A stretch of DNA of 64,000 nucleotides. Source: Chania fonticola_B (lineage in GTDB: Bacteria; Pseudomonadota; Gammaproteobacteria; Enterobacterales; Enterobacteriaceae). The stretch is taken from NCBI RefSeq assembly GCF_048537545.1, contig NZ_CP183218.1; one strand, given 5' to 3'. The position numbers and the translations under genes are program-made. The notes under the pieces are model-generated. The model made no database searches. It was not told where the DNA came from and saw only the letters and a list, made by a program, of their open reading frames with translations. Within the stretch, counting starts at the first letter, position 1; each line of letters opens with the position of its first letter. Shown one piece after another: positions 7,817 through 15,871 of this stretch.

Positions 7817-8287
7817 TTATTTAGCTGCAGGAGCTGCGGCTTTCTTGCTTGATTTGTGGTGTTTTTTAGCAGCCTGGGCTTTCTGAGCGGGTTTGGCTGC
7901 GGCTTTTTGGTGCTTTTTAGCAGCCTGAGCTTTCTGAGCTACTGGAGCTTTGGTCGCGGCAGCTTTGTGGTGTTTTTTAGCGGCCTGAGCTTTTTGAGCG
8001 GGTTTGGTGGCGGCTTTGTGATGCTTTTTGGCAGCCTGAGCCTTCTGAGCTACTGGCGCTTTTTTGCTGTGCTTTTTAGCGGCCTGAGCTTTCTGCTCTG
8101 GTGCTTTTTTGGTGGCTTTCTTGTGTTCTTTCTTGTGGTGAGTCGCTTTAGCTGGAGCTTTCTCAGCCGCAGGAGCCGCAGTAGTAGGAGCCGCAGTAGG
8201 TGCCGGTGCAGCCGCAGTATCAGCAGCGAAAGCAACAGAAGACAGGCCCATGGTGGCAGCAACGATCAGCGCTAATACTTTTTTCAT
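7817..8287 (-). CDS. asr: Acid shock protein Asr
   Basis: A 156-residue periplasmic protein. The signal peptide MKKVLALIVAATMGLSSVAFA is followed by an Ala/Thr/Pro region and then a Lys/Ala/His-rich tail with five repeats of QKAQAAKKH spaced about 18 residues apart. This is the known layout of Asr, a highly basic, intrinsically disordered protein induced by low pH and processed in the periplasm, which is thought to buffer or protect envelope proteins. The start at 8287 fits the signal peptide; a longer frame to 8356 does not. A match to the RstA box lies upstream. A terminator-like hairpin and a ydgU-like gene follow. Confidence 0.92.
   Translation of the reverse strand: MKKVLALIVAATMGLSSVAFAADTAAAPAPTAAPTTAAPAAEKAPAKATHHKKEHKKATKKAPEQKAQAAKKHSKKAPVAQKAQAAKKHHKAATKPAQKAQAAKKHHKAAATKAPVAQKAQAAKKHQKAAAKPAQKAQAAKKHHKSSKKAAAPAAK
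7850..8105 (-). repeat. Tandem repeats inside asr
   Basis: Five in-frame units containing QKAQAAKKH, alternating APV-led and PA-led spacers, make up the C-terminal half of Asr. The DNA repeats are imperfect with a period of about 54-57 bp, so slippage could change the copy number without a frameshift. Confidence 0.75.
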
Positions 8288-8340
8288 CTTTAAATCCTCA
8301 GATTGTGTTTTTCGGTAAGCCCGGTTGGGCCGTTGAGGAG

Positions 8341-8346
8341 ATAATA
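8341..8346 (-). promoter_or_regulatory. Likely asr -10 element
   Basis: TATTAT on the minus strand lies about 54 bp upstream of the asr start codon and about 43 bp downstream of the RstA-type box. No good -35 hexamer is seen (CGGAAA at the expected place), as expected for an activator-dependent promoter. Confidence 0.4.
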
Positions 8347-8388
8347 GAGGAATCAATTCGCCGTTTCCGTGAGTGATTGGTTTCGCTG

Positions 8389-8402
8389 AGTAACCAAATG
8401 TA
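8389..8402 (-). promoter_or_regulatory. RstA box upstream of asr
   Basis: On the minus strand TACATTTGGTTACT matches the known RstA consensus TACATNTNGTTACA at all fixed positions but the last. It lies about 100 bp upstream of the asr start. Direct RstA activation of asr is established in E. coli. Confidence 0.7.
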
Positions 8403-8548
8403 CAGAGCTTGTCGCCAGGCCCTTAGGCGGGGATAAGCCCCGAAAAAAGCTTCGTTTTTCGCGGGGATAGCCATTAATTTTCGTGATCGCCAGCACACTT
8501 CTCAAAATGGTCTACACTTAAAGGACATGTGTCGTAACGGAGAGTCGA

Positions 8549-8857
8549 ATGTTTAACAAGACAGATAAAGTAGAACGAGACATCGATCAGGACGTGAACC
8601 TGCTGGCCGATACGCTGGATGAAGTATTACGTGACTCCAGCAGCAAGACCAAAGAAGAACTGCATGAACTGCACAGTAAGGCAAAAGGGATATTACGCGA
8701 TGCCCGTGCACGCTTCAGCGGTTCCAGCAGCCTGACACAACATGCTCGCGACGTAGCCGGCAATGCCGATAGCTATGTACGAGAAAAACCTTGGCAGGGC
8801 GTAGGCATCGGTGCCGCTGTTGGTATCGTCCTCGGCGTCTTGCTTGCACGGCGTTAA
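8549..8857 (+). CDS. ygaM: DUF883 family protein YgaM (ElaB/YqjD type)
   Basis: A 102-residue protein. A helical N-terminal region (residues 1-75) contains DVNLLADTLDEVLRDS, and a C-terminal membrane anchor ends in GIGAAVGIVLGVLLARR. This is the layout of ElaB, YqjD and YgaM, inner-membrane-anchored proteins that associate with ribosomes in stationary phase. The MFN start, the DS-VREKPW block and the location near nrdH favour YgaM. GGAGAG lies upstream of the ATG. A strong terminator follows. Specific role unknown. Confidence 0.82.
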   Translation: MFNKTDKVERDIDQDVNLLADTLDEVLRDSSSKTKEELHELHSKAKGILRDARARFSGSSSLTQHARDVAGNADSYVREKPWQGVGIGAAVGIVLGVLLARR

Positions 8858-8898
8858 CCCATGTAGCTGGTTTTAACCATAAAAACAGATGTGCGTCT

Positions 8899-8930
8899 GG
8901 CCCACGGTTTTCCGTGGGCCGCTTTATTTT
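8899..8930 (+). terminator. Intrinsic terminator after ygaM
   Basis: A 9-bp stem (GGCCCACGG with CCGTGGGCC) and TTTT loop are followed by GCTTTATTTT on the plus strand. It also lies just beyond the end of the convergent MocR gene. Confidence 0.8.
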
Positions 8931-10366
8931 CCGCCCTCGATAATCGCCGCCAGCCGGTCCACCGCGCGCTCCGCTTCGCTATAGCTGGTGAAGTTGCCAA
9001 AGCCCATCAATAGACCATTATCGGCAGGCGAAGACATCTGCCAATCCGACAATGCCTGTATCGACAACCCCTGTTGCCAAGCTCTCTTTGCCAGCTCACT
9101 GTCATTGAGCCCAGCTTGCAAATGCGCCAACATCTGGATGCCCCCGGCCTGCGGTGCCACCGTCAAATAGTCTGCAAGCCGCTGTGTCAGGGCCTGCACC
9201 AACCATGCGCGCCGCTGGCGATACAGCAACCGCATGCGCTTCAGATGGCGGTAAAAATGCCCGCCGTTGATAAAATCGGCCACTCCGGCTTGCAGTAACG
9301 GTGGGCAACCGCAGCCTCGCAGCTGGCTACAGCGCTCAAAAGCCGCCGTCTGCTCTGCGGGCACCACCAGATAGGCCATGCGTAACGCCGGAAACAGGGT
9401 TTTGCTGAAGGTCCCGGCGTACAGTACCCGCCCCTGACGATCGAGGCTTTTTAACGGCGGCAAAGGTTTGCCGTAGTAGCGGCATTCGCTGTCGTAATCG
9501 TCTTCGATGATCCATGCCGAGTGACGGGTTGCCCAATCCAGCAGCGCCATACGCCTGGCCAGGCTGAGGGTAACGCCCAGTGGGCTTTGGTGAGTCGGCG
9601 TCAGCACCGCCATGCGGGCGTCTGGCCGGGTGGCAATACCGGCGTCAATATCCATCCCTTCCTCATCAACCGGCACTGGGACAATTTGCATGCCGGCGGC
9701 GCTAAACAGCGGCTGGGTAACCGGATAACCAGGGTCTTCCAGCCAGACCGCCTCTCCCGGTTTCAACAACGCGTTGATCACCAGCTCTAGCAAAGCCTGA
9801 TAACCCGCACAGATAAATACCTGTTCCGGCCGACAGACAATGCCACGGGAAAGGTGCAGGTAATGCACGATTGCCTCGCGCAGTTCCGGCAGGCCATTAG
9901 GTGGTGGGTGTGCCAGTGAGGCCATCGTGGTGCCACGCAGTTGCCGGGCAACTATGCGCTGCCATACCGCCCGTGGGAAGGCATCCAGCGCGGGCAGGCC
10001 AAGCTGGAAGGGTTGAGTCGGCCCGGCGGGATGAGACTGAAATGCGGAGGGCGCCGGAGTCGACAAGGTGGGTACCGCTGACAGCTTGGGGCGCTCAGGC
10101 ATTTTCAGCAACTGGGAGGAGACATAGGTTCCCGCCTGGCCCCGGCTTTGCAGAAAACCTTCAGCCACCAGCGCAGAGTAGGCATTTTCTACCGTCGCAC
10201 GTGCTACCCCCAAATCGCTTGCCAAGCCGCGTACCGAAGGTAAACGGCTGTTAGCTACCAGGGTTCCCTGCACGATCGCGTCTTTGATCCGCAGATAGAT
10301 CTGTCGGTATAGGGGCTCGGCCAGTTGGGGATCCAGCCGTAGGGCAGCAAAAATAGGGCGTGTCAT
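8924..10366 (-). CDS. MocR/PdxR-family regulator (GntR HTH fused to aminotransferase fold)
   Basis: A 480-residue protein. A GntR winged helix (residues 12-80; LPSVRGLASDLGVARATVENAYSAL split across it) is joined to a fold-type I aminotransferase domain (about 120-475). The PLP-binding lysine is K322 in the AGTFSKTLFPALR motif, and EDDYDSE at 288-294 gives the ring-nitrogen aspartate. MocR proteins use PLP, or a PLP-amino acid adduct, as effector; PdxR controls PLP synthesis and GabR controls GABA use. It is divergent from the AhpD-like gene across 99 bp containing an imperfect inverted repeat, so that gene is the likely target. Confidence 0.88.
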   Translation of the reverse strand: MTRPIFAALRLDPQLAEPLYRQIYLRIKDAIVQGTLVANSRLPSVRGLASDLGVARATVENAYSALVAEGFLQSRGQAGTYVSSQLLKMPERPKLSAVPTLSTPAPSAFQSHPAGPTQPFQLGLPALDAFPRAVWQRIVARQLRGTTMASLAHPPPNGLPELREAIVHYLHLSRGIVCRPEQVFICAGYQALLELVINALLKPGEAVWLEDPGYPVTQPLFSAAGMQIVPVPVDEEGMDIDAGIATRPDARMAVLTPTHQSPLGVTLSLARRMALLDWATRHSAWIIEDDYDSECRYYGKPLPPLKSLDRQGRVLYAGTFSKTLFPALRMAYLVVPAEQTAAFERCSQLRGCGCPPLLQAGVADFINGGHFYRHLKRMRLLYRQRRAWLVQALTQRLADYLTVAPQAGGIQMLAHLQAGLNDSELAKRAWQQGLSIQALSDWQMSSPADNGLLMGFGNFTSYSEAERAVDRLAAIIEGGK

Positions 10367-10387
10367 GGCCTGGTTAAATAATCATTT

Positions 10388-10411
10388 TATGGCTCTATAG
10401 CATAGACCATA
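10388..10411. promoter_or_regulatory. Imperfect inverted repeat, candidate MocR operator
   Basis: TATGGCTCTAT and ATAGACCATA form an inverted repeat with a one-base bulge. It lies between the divergent MocR and AhpD-like genes, 22 bp upstream of the MocR start codon. Assignment is by position only. Confidence 0.4.
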
Positions 10412-10465
10412 TCGCGGCTAAAGTAGCGCCATACATTGGTTACGTCATTAATCCGAGGTTTGAAC

Positions 10466-10897
10466 ATGATCAAGCAACGTTTGCAGTACGCCGAACTGTC
10501 ACCGGCCCCTTATAAAGCCATGGTGAGCGCATTGGGCGGGCTAGAGAAAGGCCCGCTGGATAAAGCGATCATTGAGCTGATGTTTATGCGCGTTTCGCAG
10601 ATCAACGGCTGCGCTTTTTGCCTGGATATGCACGGCAAAGCGCTGCGTGCAGGGGGAGCGAACCACGCCAAGCTGGATACGTTGGCGGGCTGGCGCGTCA
10701 GCCATGAATTCAGCGAGGCAGAACGTGCCGCGTTGGAATGGGCCGAAGCGGTGACCCTGATTGCGGCAACCGGCGCACCGGACAGTGCCTTTGACGCCCT
10801 GAAAGCCCATTTCAGCGATGCCGAAATCAGCGATCTGACCTTTGCCATCAGCATTATGAACGCCTTTAACCGCCTGGCAGTCAGCATGCGGCAGTAA
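10466..10897 (+). CDS. Carboxymuconolactone decarboxylase/AhpD-like alkylhydroperoxidase
   Basis: A 143-residue all-helical protein with the AhpD motif: C49-x-x-C52 and H56 in NGCAFCLDMHGKAL. In AhpD these residues, with an acidic partner, form a proton relay for peroxide reduction; E37 in AIIELMFMR could serve here. The ATG at 10466 has GAGG upstream; a longer start at 10436 has no such support. It sits alone, facing the MocR regulator. The family includes true peroxidases and proteins annotated only as CMD family; the substrate cannot be read. Confidence 0.85.
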   Translation: MIKQRLQYAELSPAPYKAMVSALGGLEKGPLDKAIIELMFMRVSQINGCAFCLDMHGKALRAGGANHAKLDTLAGWRVSHEFSEAERAALEWAEAVTLIAATGAPDSAFDALKAHFSDAEISDLTFAISIMNAFNRLAVSMRQ

Positions 10898-10904
10898 TTT
10901 TGCT

Positions 10905-10922
10905 GGCCGGGGCAACCCGGCC
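10905..10922 (+). terminator. Hairpin after the AhpD-like gene
   Basis: A 7-bp GC stem (GGCCGGG with CCCGGCC) and GCAA tetraloop directly follow the stop codon. There is no T-tract, so termination efficiency is uncertain. Confidence 0.45.
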
Positions 10923-11000
10923 TGCTCGATCCTCATCGCAAAAAATATTTCCCCACCGCTTTTCCAGCCTCGGCGCGGCCTGCGCCCAAAAAACCGAAAA

Positions 11001-11019
11001 ACACCACATATAGTGGTGT
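11001..11019. promoter_or_regulatory. NrdR box 1 upstream of nrdH
   Basis: ACACCAC-ATATA-GTGGTGT is palindromic and resembles the NrdR consensus ACACTATATATAGTGT. Its core CCACATATAGT recurs exactly 31 bp downstream, the three-turn spacing typical of paired NrdR sites. Confidence 0.65.
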
Positions 11020-11030
11020 TGATAATATAA

Positions 11031-11049
11031 ATATCCACATATAGTATTC
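11031..11049. promoter_or_regulatory. NrdR box 2 upstream of nrdH
   Basis: CCACATATAGT at 11035-11045 repeats the core of box 1 (11004-11014) at a spacing of 31 bp. NrdR represses ribonucleotide reductase operons when dATP is high. The AT-rich stretch GATAATATAAATATC at 11021-11035 could also hold a Fur site, as in E. coli; this is weak. Confidence 0.6.
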
Positions 11050-11163
11050 ATTCATCAACACAGGGGGAAACGCTTGGGTTGGTGACGCCGTCAGAAACGC
11101 CCTATCATGCTCAACTTTCTGACTTATCCGCCTTTCCTTCAATACAAAAGGTAAATGCGAATC

Positions 11164-11400
11164 ATGAGTATTATTATTTACACCAAACCAGATTGTGTCC
11201 AGTGCAATGCCACCTACCGTGCTCTGGATAGGCAAGGGATCGACTATCGCGTGGTCGATCTGACTCAGGATCAGCAGGCGATGAACCACGTTAAATCACT
11301 GGGCTATCAACAGGTTCCGGTGATTATCGCCGGTGACGATCACTGGTCTGGTTTCCGCCCGGACAAGATCGGCGCGTTAGCCAACGCCCTAACCTCCTGA
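11164..11400 (+). CDS. nrdH: Glutaredoxin-like protein NrdH
   Basis: A 78-residue thioredoxin-fold protein with the NrdH redox motif C11-V-Q-C14 near the N-terminus and VPVI cis-proline segment at about residue 51. NrdH transfers electrons, usually from thioredoxin reductase, to the class Ib ribonucleotide reductase NrdEF. The ATG at 11164 fits the family start (M-IIYTKPDC); an in-frame ATG at 11155 is too close to the AAAAGG site at 11146-11151. First gene of nrdHIEF, preceded by NrdR boxes. Confidence 0.95.
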   Translation: MSIIIYTKPDCVQCNATYRALDRQGIDYRVVDLTQDQQAMNHVKSLGYQQVPVIIAGDDHWSGFRPDKIGALANALTS

Positions 11401-11408
11401 GGTGTGCC

Positions 11409-11810
11409 ATGGATCCGCTGGTCTACTTCTCCAGCAGTTCGGAGAACACCCACAGATTCGTTGAGAAGCTGGCACTGCCCGCGATACGCATCCCGATCGC
11501 GGGCAGTAAAAAAGTACTGATGGAGCACCCTTATATCCTGATCGTGCCCAGTTACGGCGGCGGCAGCAGCGTCGGTGCCGTACCGATCCAGGTGATCCGT
11601 TTTCTCAATGATCCGCAGAATCGCGGTTACCTGCGCGGTGTGATTGCCGCAGGTAACACCAATTTCGGCGCCGCGTATGGCATCGCCGGTGACATCATCG
11701 CCAAAAAATGCCAGGTACCGGTGCTTTATCGATTTGAGCTACTCGGCACCACACAAGACGTCGCAATCGTTCAACAGGGAGTCACCGCATTTTGGCAACG
11801 ACAGAACTGA
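11409..11810 (+). CDS. nrdI: Flavodoxin-like NrdI
   Basis: A 133-residue protein with the FMN phosphate loop in VYFSSSSENTHRF and the SYGGG and NTNFG flavin loops. Reduced NrdI generates the superoxide that oxidises the dimanganese centre of NrdF to form the tyrosyl radical cofactor. It begins 8 bp after nrdH and its 3' end overlaps nrdE by 19 bp. Confidence 0.95.
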   Translation: MDPLVYFSSSSENTHRFVEKLALPAIRIPIAGSKKVLMEHPYILIVPSYGGGSSVGAVPIQVIRFLNDPQNRGYLRGVIAAGNTNFGAAYGIAGDIIAKKCQVPVLYRFELLGTTQDVAIVQQGVTAFWQRQN

Positions 11811-13936
11811 CCAGGTCCGCCAGCGCCACGCTGGATTACCATTCGCTCAACGCGATGCTCAACCTTTATGACGCCGAAGGGCGCATCCAGTTCGATAAGG
11901 ATCGGCTGGCCGCCAGGCAATACTTTTTACAGCACGTGAACCAAAACACCGTGTTCTTCCACAATCTGGCGGAGAAATTGCGCTATCTGGTGGATGAGGG
12001 CTATTACGAAGCAGCGGTGCTGGAGCAGTATGAGTTCGCCTTTATCAAGCAGCTGTTCCAACAGGCCTATGCCAGGAAATTCCGCTTCGAGACCTTCCTC
12101 GGCGCCTTCAAGTATTACACCAGCTATACGCTGAAAACCTTCGATGGCCAGCGCTATCTGGAACGCTATGAAGACCGGGTGTGCATGGTTGCATTACGGC
12201 TGGCGGCGGGTGATACCGCGCTGGCGCAGGATCTGGTGGAAGAGATCATCTCCGGGCGCTTCCAACCCGCAACCCCCACTTTCCTCAACTGCGGCAAACA
12301 GCAGCGCGGCGAGCTGGTTTCCTGCTTCCTGCTGCGTATTGAAGACAATATGGAGTCGATTGGCCGCGCGGTGAATTCGGCACTGCAACTCTCCAAACGC
12401 GGCGGCGGTGTGGCCTTTCTGCTGAGCAATATCCGCGAGGTTGGCGCACCGATCAAGCGCATTGAGAACCAGTCCTCCGGGGTGATCCCGATAATGAAAA
12501 TGCTGGAGGATGCCTTCTCTTACGCCAATCAACTGGGGGCACGTCAAGGCGCCGGAGCGGTGTATCTGCACGCCCATCATCCCGATATTCTGCGCTTCCT
12601 GGATACCAAGCGGGAAAATGCCGACGAAAAAATCCGCATCAAAACCCTGTCGCTGGGGGTGGTGATCCCGGATATCACCTTCGAGTTGGCAAAAAATAAC
12701 GAAGAGATGTACCTGTTCTCTCCCTATGATGTGCAACAGGTGTACGGCGTACCGCTGTCTGAGATCAGCGTCAGCGAAAAATACCGTGAGATGGTGGATG
12801 ACAAACGCATCCGCAAATCCCGCATCAACGCCCGTGAATTTTTCCAACTGCTGGCGGAGATCCAGTTCGAATCCGGCTATCCGTACATGATGTTTGAAGA
12901 TACGGTCAACCGCAGCAATCCGATCGCCGGGCGCATCAATATGAGCAACCTGTGCTCGGAGATCCTGCAGGTTAACAGCGCCAGCCGGTACCATCAGGAC
13001 CTGAGCTATGCCGAGATCGGCAAAGATATCTCCTGCAACCTGGGTTCGCTGAACATTGCCAAAGTCATGGATGCGCCAGACTTCGGCAAGGCGGTGGAAA
13101 CCGCGATCTACGGGCTGACGGCGGTAGCGGATATGAGCGATATCGGCTCGGTGCCGTCTATCGCCGCCGGGAATCAAGCAACACATGCCATCGGCCTGGG
13201 CCAGATGAACCTGCACGGCTATCTGGCGCGCGAACGCATCTTCTACGGTTCGGACGAAGGCATCGACTTCACCAATATCTACTTCTACACCGTGACCTAC
13301 CACGCCCTGCTCGCCTCCAACCGGCTGGCAATAGGACGCGGCAGCAGTTTTGCCGGTTTCGAGAACTCCACCTACGCCAGCGGGGAGTATTTCAGCAAAT
13401 ACATCGAGCAGGAGTGGCAGCCAAAAACCGCGCGGGTACGCGAACTGTTTGCCAACGCCAATATCGCCATACCTGGGCGTGAGGAATGGTTGGCACTGCG
13501 CGCTGCGGTGATGATGCACGGGCTGTATAACCAGAACCTGCAGGCGGTGCCGCCTACCGGCTCCATCTCCTACATCAATAACTCAACCTCCAGCATCCAT
13601 CCGATCGTCTCACGCATCGAGATCCGCAAGGAGGGCAAGATTGGCCGGGTCTATTACCCAGCCCCCTACATGACCAACGACAACCTGGAGTATTACCAGG
13701 ACGCCTACGAAATTGGCCCGGAAAAGATTATCGATACCTACGCCGCCGCCACGCAGCATGTGGATCAGGGGCTGTCGCTGACGCTGTTCTTCCGCGATAC
13801 CGCCACCACCCGCGATATTAACCGCGCGCAAATCTACGCCTGGCGTAAAGGCATCAAGACCATTTATTACATCCGTCTGCGCCAGATGGCGTTGGAAGGC
13901 ACCGAGGTGCAGGGCTGCGTGTCCTGCGCGCTGTGA
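11792..13936 (+). CDS. nrdE: Class Ib ribonucleoside-diphosphate reductase alpha subunit NrdE
   Basis: A 714-residue protein matching E. coli NrdE throughout. It has the truncated N-terminus typical of class Ib (no ATP-cone). Active-site landmarks include FLNCGKQQRGELVSCFLLRI, ISCNLGSLNI, NMSNLCSEIL and the C-terminal redox pair in CVSCAL. It reduces ribonucleoside diphosphates using the radical from NrdF. The start is TTG at 11792 (MATTELTR), inside the end of nrdI; this overlap and the MATT start match E. coli as I remember it. Confidence 0.96.
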   Translation: MATTELTRSASATLDYHSLNAMLNLYDAEGRIQFDKDRLAARQYFLQHVNQNTVFFHNLAEKLRYLVDEGYYEAAVLEQYEFAFIKQLFQQAYARKFRFETFLGAFKYYTSYTLKTFDGQRYLERYEDRVCMVALRLAAGDTALAQDLVEEIISGRFQPATPTFLNCGKQQRGELVSCFLLRIEDNMESIGRAVNSALQLSKRGGGVAFLLSNIREVGAPIKRIENQSSGVIPIMKMLEDAFSYANQLGARQGAGAVYLHAHHPDILRFLDTKRENADEKIRIKTLSLGVVIPDITFELAKNNEEMYLFSPYDVQQVYGVPLSEISVSEKYREMVDDKRIRKSRINAREFFQLLAEIQFESGYPYMMFEDTVNRSNPIAGRINMSNLCSEILQVNSASRYHQDLSYAEIGKDISCNLGSLNIAKVMDAPDFGKAVETAIYGLTAVADMSDIGSVPSIAAGNQATHAIGLGQMNLHGYLARERIFYGSDEGIDFTNIYFYTVTYHALLASNRLAIGRGSSFAGFENSTYASGEYFSKYIEQEWQPKTARVRELFANANIAIPGREEWLALRAAVMMHGLYNQNLQAVPPTGSISYINNSTSSIHPIVSRIEIRKEGKIGRVYYPAPYMTNDNLEYYQDAYEIGPEKIIDTYAAATQHVDQGLSLTLFFRDTATTRDINRAQIYAWRKGIKTIYYIRLRQMALEGTEVQGCVSCAL

Positions 13937-13944
13937 GGAAGATT

Positions 13945-14904
13945 ATGACAATGCAACGAGTGCAGGCCATCAACTGGAACAAGATTGATGACGACAAGGA
14001 TCTGGAGGTGTGGAACCGGCTGACCAGCAACTTCTGGCTACCGGAAAAGGTGCCGCTGTCGAACGATATTCCGTCCTGGGCTACGCTGACCGCCAAGGAA
14101 CAACAGCTCACCATCCGCGTATTTACCGGGCTGACGCTGCTGGATACCATCCAGAATACCGTTGGCGCACCGGCGCTGATCGCCGATTCTATTACCCCGC
14201 ACGAGGAGGCGGTGTATTCCAACATCAGCTTTATGGAGGCGGTACACGCCCGTTCCTACAGTTCGATATTCTCCACCCTGTGCCAAACCCGGGATGTTGA
14301 CGAGGCTTACCGTTGGAGCGAGGAAAACGCCACGCTACAGAAAAAGGCCTGCATCATTCTGGCGCACTATCGCAGCGACGATCCGCTGTTGAAAAAGGTC
14401 GCCAGCGTGTTTCTGGAGTCGTTCCTGTTCTATTCCGGCTTTTACCTGCCCATGTACTGGTCGAGCCGGGCCAAGCTGACCAACACCGCCGATCTGATCC
14501 GCCTGATCATTCGCGATGAAGCGGTGCATGGCTACTATATTGGCTACAAGTTCCAGAAAGGCCTGGAGCAGGCCAGCCCGGCCCGCCGCCAGCAGGTGAA
14601 GAACTTTGCCTTCGATTTGCTGCAGGATCTCTACGACAACGAGGTGCGGTATACCGAAGAGCTCTACGACGGAGTGGGCTGGACGGAAGAGGTGAAAACC
14701 TTCCTGCACTATAACGCCAACAAGGCGCTGATGAATCTGGGCTACGAGGCGTTGTTCCCACCGGCAATGGCACAAGTAGACCCGGCAATCCTGTCGGCGC
14801 TGTCACCCAACGCCGATGAGAACCACGATTTCTTCTCCGGCTCCGGCTCTTCCTATGTGATGGGCAAAGCGGTGAATACCGAAGATGAGGACTGGGAATT
14901 CTGA
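13945..14904 (+). CDS. nrdF: Class Ib ribonucleoside-diphosphate reductase beta subunit NrdF
   Basis: A 319-residue ferritin-fold protein with the metal-ligand helices marked by EEAVYSNISFMEAVHARSYS, ESFLFYSGFYLP and IIRDEAVHGYYIG. It ends EDEDWEF, the tail that docks on NrdE. It carries the Mn(III)2 or Fe(III)2 tyrosyl radical. GAGGA lies five bases before the ATG at 13945; a GTG at 13933 overlapping nrdE is less likely. Last gene of the operon; no clear terminator is seen in the 47 bp before the toxin gene. Confidence 0.95.
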   Translation: MTMQRVQAINWNKIDDDKDLEVWNRLTSNFWLPEKVPLSNDIPSWATLTAKEQQLTIRVFTGLTLLDTIQNTVGAPALIADSITPHEEAVYSNISFMEAVHARSYSSIFSTLCQTRDVDEAYRWSEENATLQKKACIILAHYRSDDPLLKKVASVFLESFLFYSGFYLPMYWSSRAKLTNTADLIRLIIRDEAVHGYYIGYKFQKGLEQASPARRQQVKNFAFDLLQDLYDNEVRYTEELYDGVGWTEEVKTFLHYNANKALMNLGYEALFPPAMAQVDPAILSALSPNADENHDFFSGSGSSYVMGKAVNTEDEDWEF

Positions 14905-14951
14905 GCCTGATAGGGAACAGGATGCTGCGCCTCTAGCTAAAACCTCAACAA

Positions 14952-15239
14952 TTAATAACCCAGTTCCTTCTGGCTACGGATGGCCAGAACAAATACCGTA
15001 TCAATATCGGGCACGTACTTATAAAGCGCCAAATATCCTCGCGTTTGCTGGCCAATAATCAACTCACGCGTTCCTGAGCCAAGTGGCCTGCCAATCAACG
15101 GATTATGTTCCAGTACCGTAATCGCCTGGATAATCTCCTGAATTCGCTGCCCGGTATCGGCTACCTCATAATGCGCCAAATGGTCGAGAATACGCTCGAT
15201 ATCATCCCTGACCTCTGGCGCCAACTCGATTTTGGTCAT
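14952..15239 (-). CDS. ParE/RelE-superfamily toxin
   Basis: A 95-residue protein with the RelE/ParE fold signature: helical start KIELAPEVRDDIERILDHL, the NPLIGRPLGSGTRELI segment and a C-terminal strand TVFVLAIRSQKELGY. ParE-like toxins poison DNA gyrase and RelE-like toxins cleave mRNA; the sequence suggests the ParE side, without proof. Its start overlaps the antitoxin stop by 4 bp, the usual coupled order of antitoxin then toxin. It lies between nrdF and the repeat/IS region, a typical spot for accessory DNA. Confidence 0.82.
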   Translation of the reverse strand: MTKIELAPEVRDDIERILDHLAHYEVADTGQRIQEIIQAITVLEHNPLIGRPLGSGTRELIIGQQTRGYLALYKYVPDIDTVFVLAIRSQKELGY

Positions 15240-15526
15240 CGCCCCCCCAGTTTTTTCGCTACAGGCTGGGTGGCCGTGCTATTTCCGGCTACATAGCTTT
15301 CCAGATAACCGCGCATATCGTCCCAGGAAATGGTCTCACCCGTGGCGATAATGTTGGCATAACGCTGTTCCGCCTGTTCCTCGAAATCGCGACGTAACTC
15401 TTCCCGCTGAGTTTTTTCCGTAATAGCCTGCAGAATAAAACTGTGAGAACTCACGCCAACCTTGTCTGCTGCGGCCGCGACGCGAGCTTTAAGTTCTTCA
15501 GGCAGGCGGATGGTGGTGGTTGACAT
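15236..15526 (-). CDS. Ribbon-helix-helix antitoxin (CopG/ParD-like)
   Basis: A 96-residue protein. Residues 1-45 (MSTTTIRLPEELKARV then SSHSFILQAITEKT) form a classic ribbon-helix-helix DNA-binding domain. The acidic C-terminal half (about 46-96) would wrap the toxin. The ATG at 15526 fits the RHH start; a longer frame to 15562 adds a non-family extension. Such antitoxins repress their own operon, but I saw no clear operator palindrome in the AT-rich stretch upstream. Confidence 0.82.
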   Translation of the reverse strand: MSTTTIRLPEELKARVAAAADKVGVSSHSFILQAITEKTQREELRRDFEEQAEQRYANIIATGETISWDDMRGYLESYVAGNSTATQPVAKKLGGR

Positions 15527-15750
15527 GGTCAAACCTCGGCGATGACAAAAAATGTAGCTCAATTGTGCTACACCACTCTTGAATACTCAATAGCTATGGT
15601 TGTTTTTTCATCAGCAAGAGTCACTTAACCTCACCGCTAGCCCCCCTCACCCTAACCCTAACCCACAGGGATAGGGAACTGAACGAGCCACATTTCAACT
15701 ACTATGTTCTACTTATACATCAACAAATTACAGATTAACTCCTCAAGATC

Positions 15751-15850
15751 GGTATGAAAGTACCAGGACCTATCATGTACATTAGTCGACCCACCTTCGC
15801 TGAGATATTCGCCTATCTCCCAACAGAGCAGGGGCTTTCAGCTCCCTCTC
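15751..15850 (+). repeat. Direct repeat unit 1 (period 121 bp)
   Basis: It begins GGTATGAAAGTACC and ends CAGCTCCCTCTC. The last 59 bases are nearly identical to unit 2, with a single change where GAGATATTC becomes GAGATTTTC; the first 40 are more diverged. Confidence 0.75.
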
Positions 15851-15871
15851 GCATTGAGGACCGTTCAAGTT

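Noticed and set aside
7856..8275. 139-codon Phe/Ser/Gly-rich frame opposite asr
   Set aside because: It arises from the Lys/Ala codon repeats of asr read backwards; asr has a signal peptide, promoter box and known family.
12194..13519. Long open frame of 441 codons antisense to nrdE
   Set aside because: It mirrors the codon structure of the highly conserved nrdE gene, has no recognisable domain and no ribosome site.
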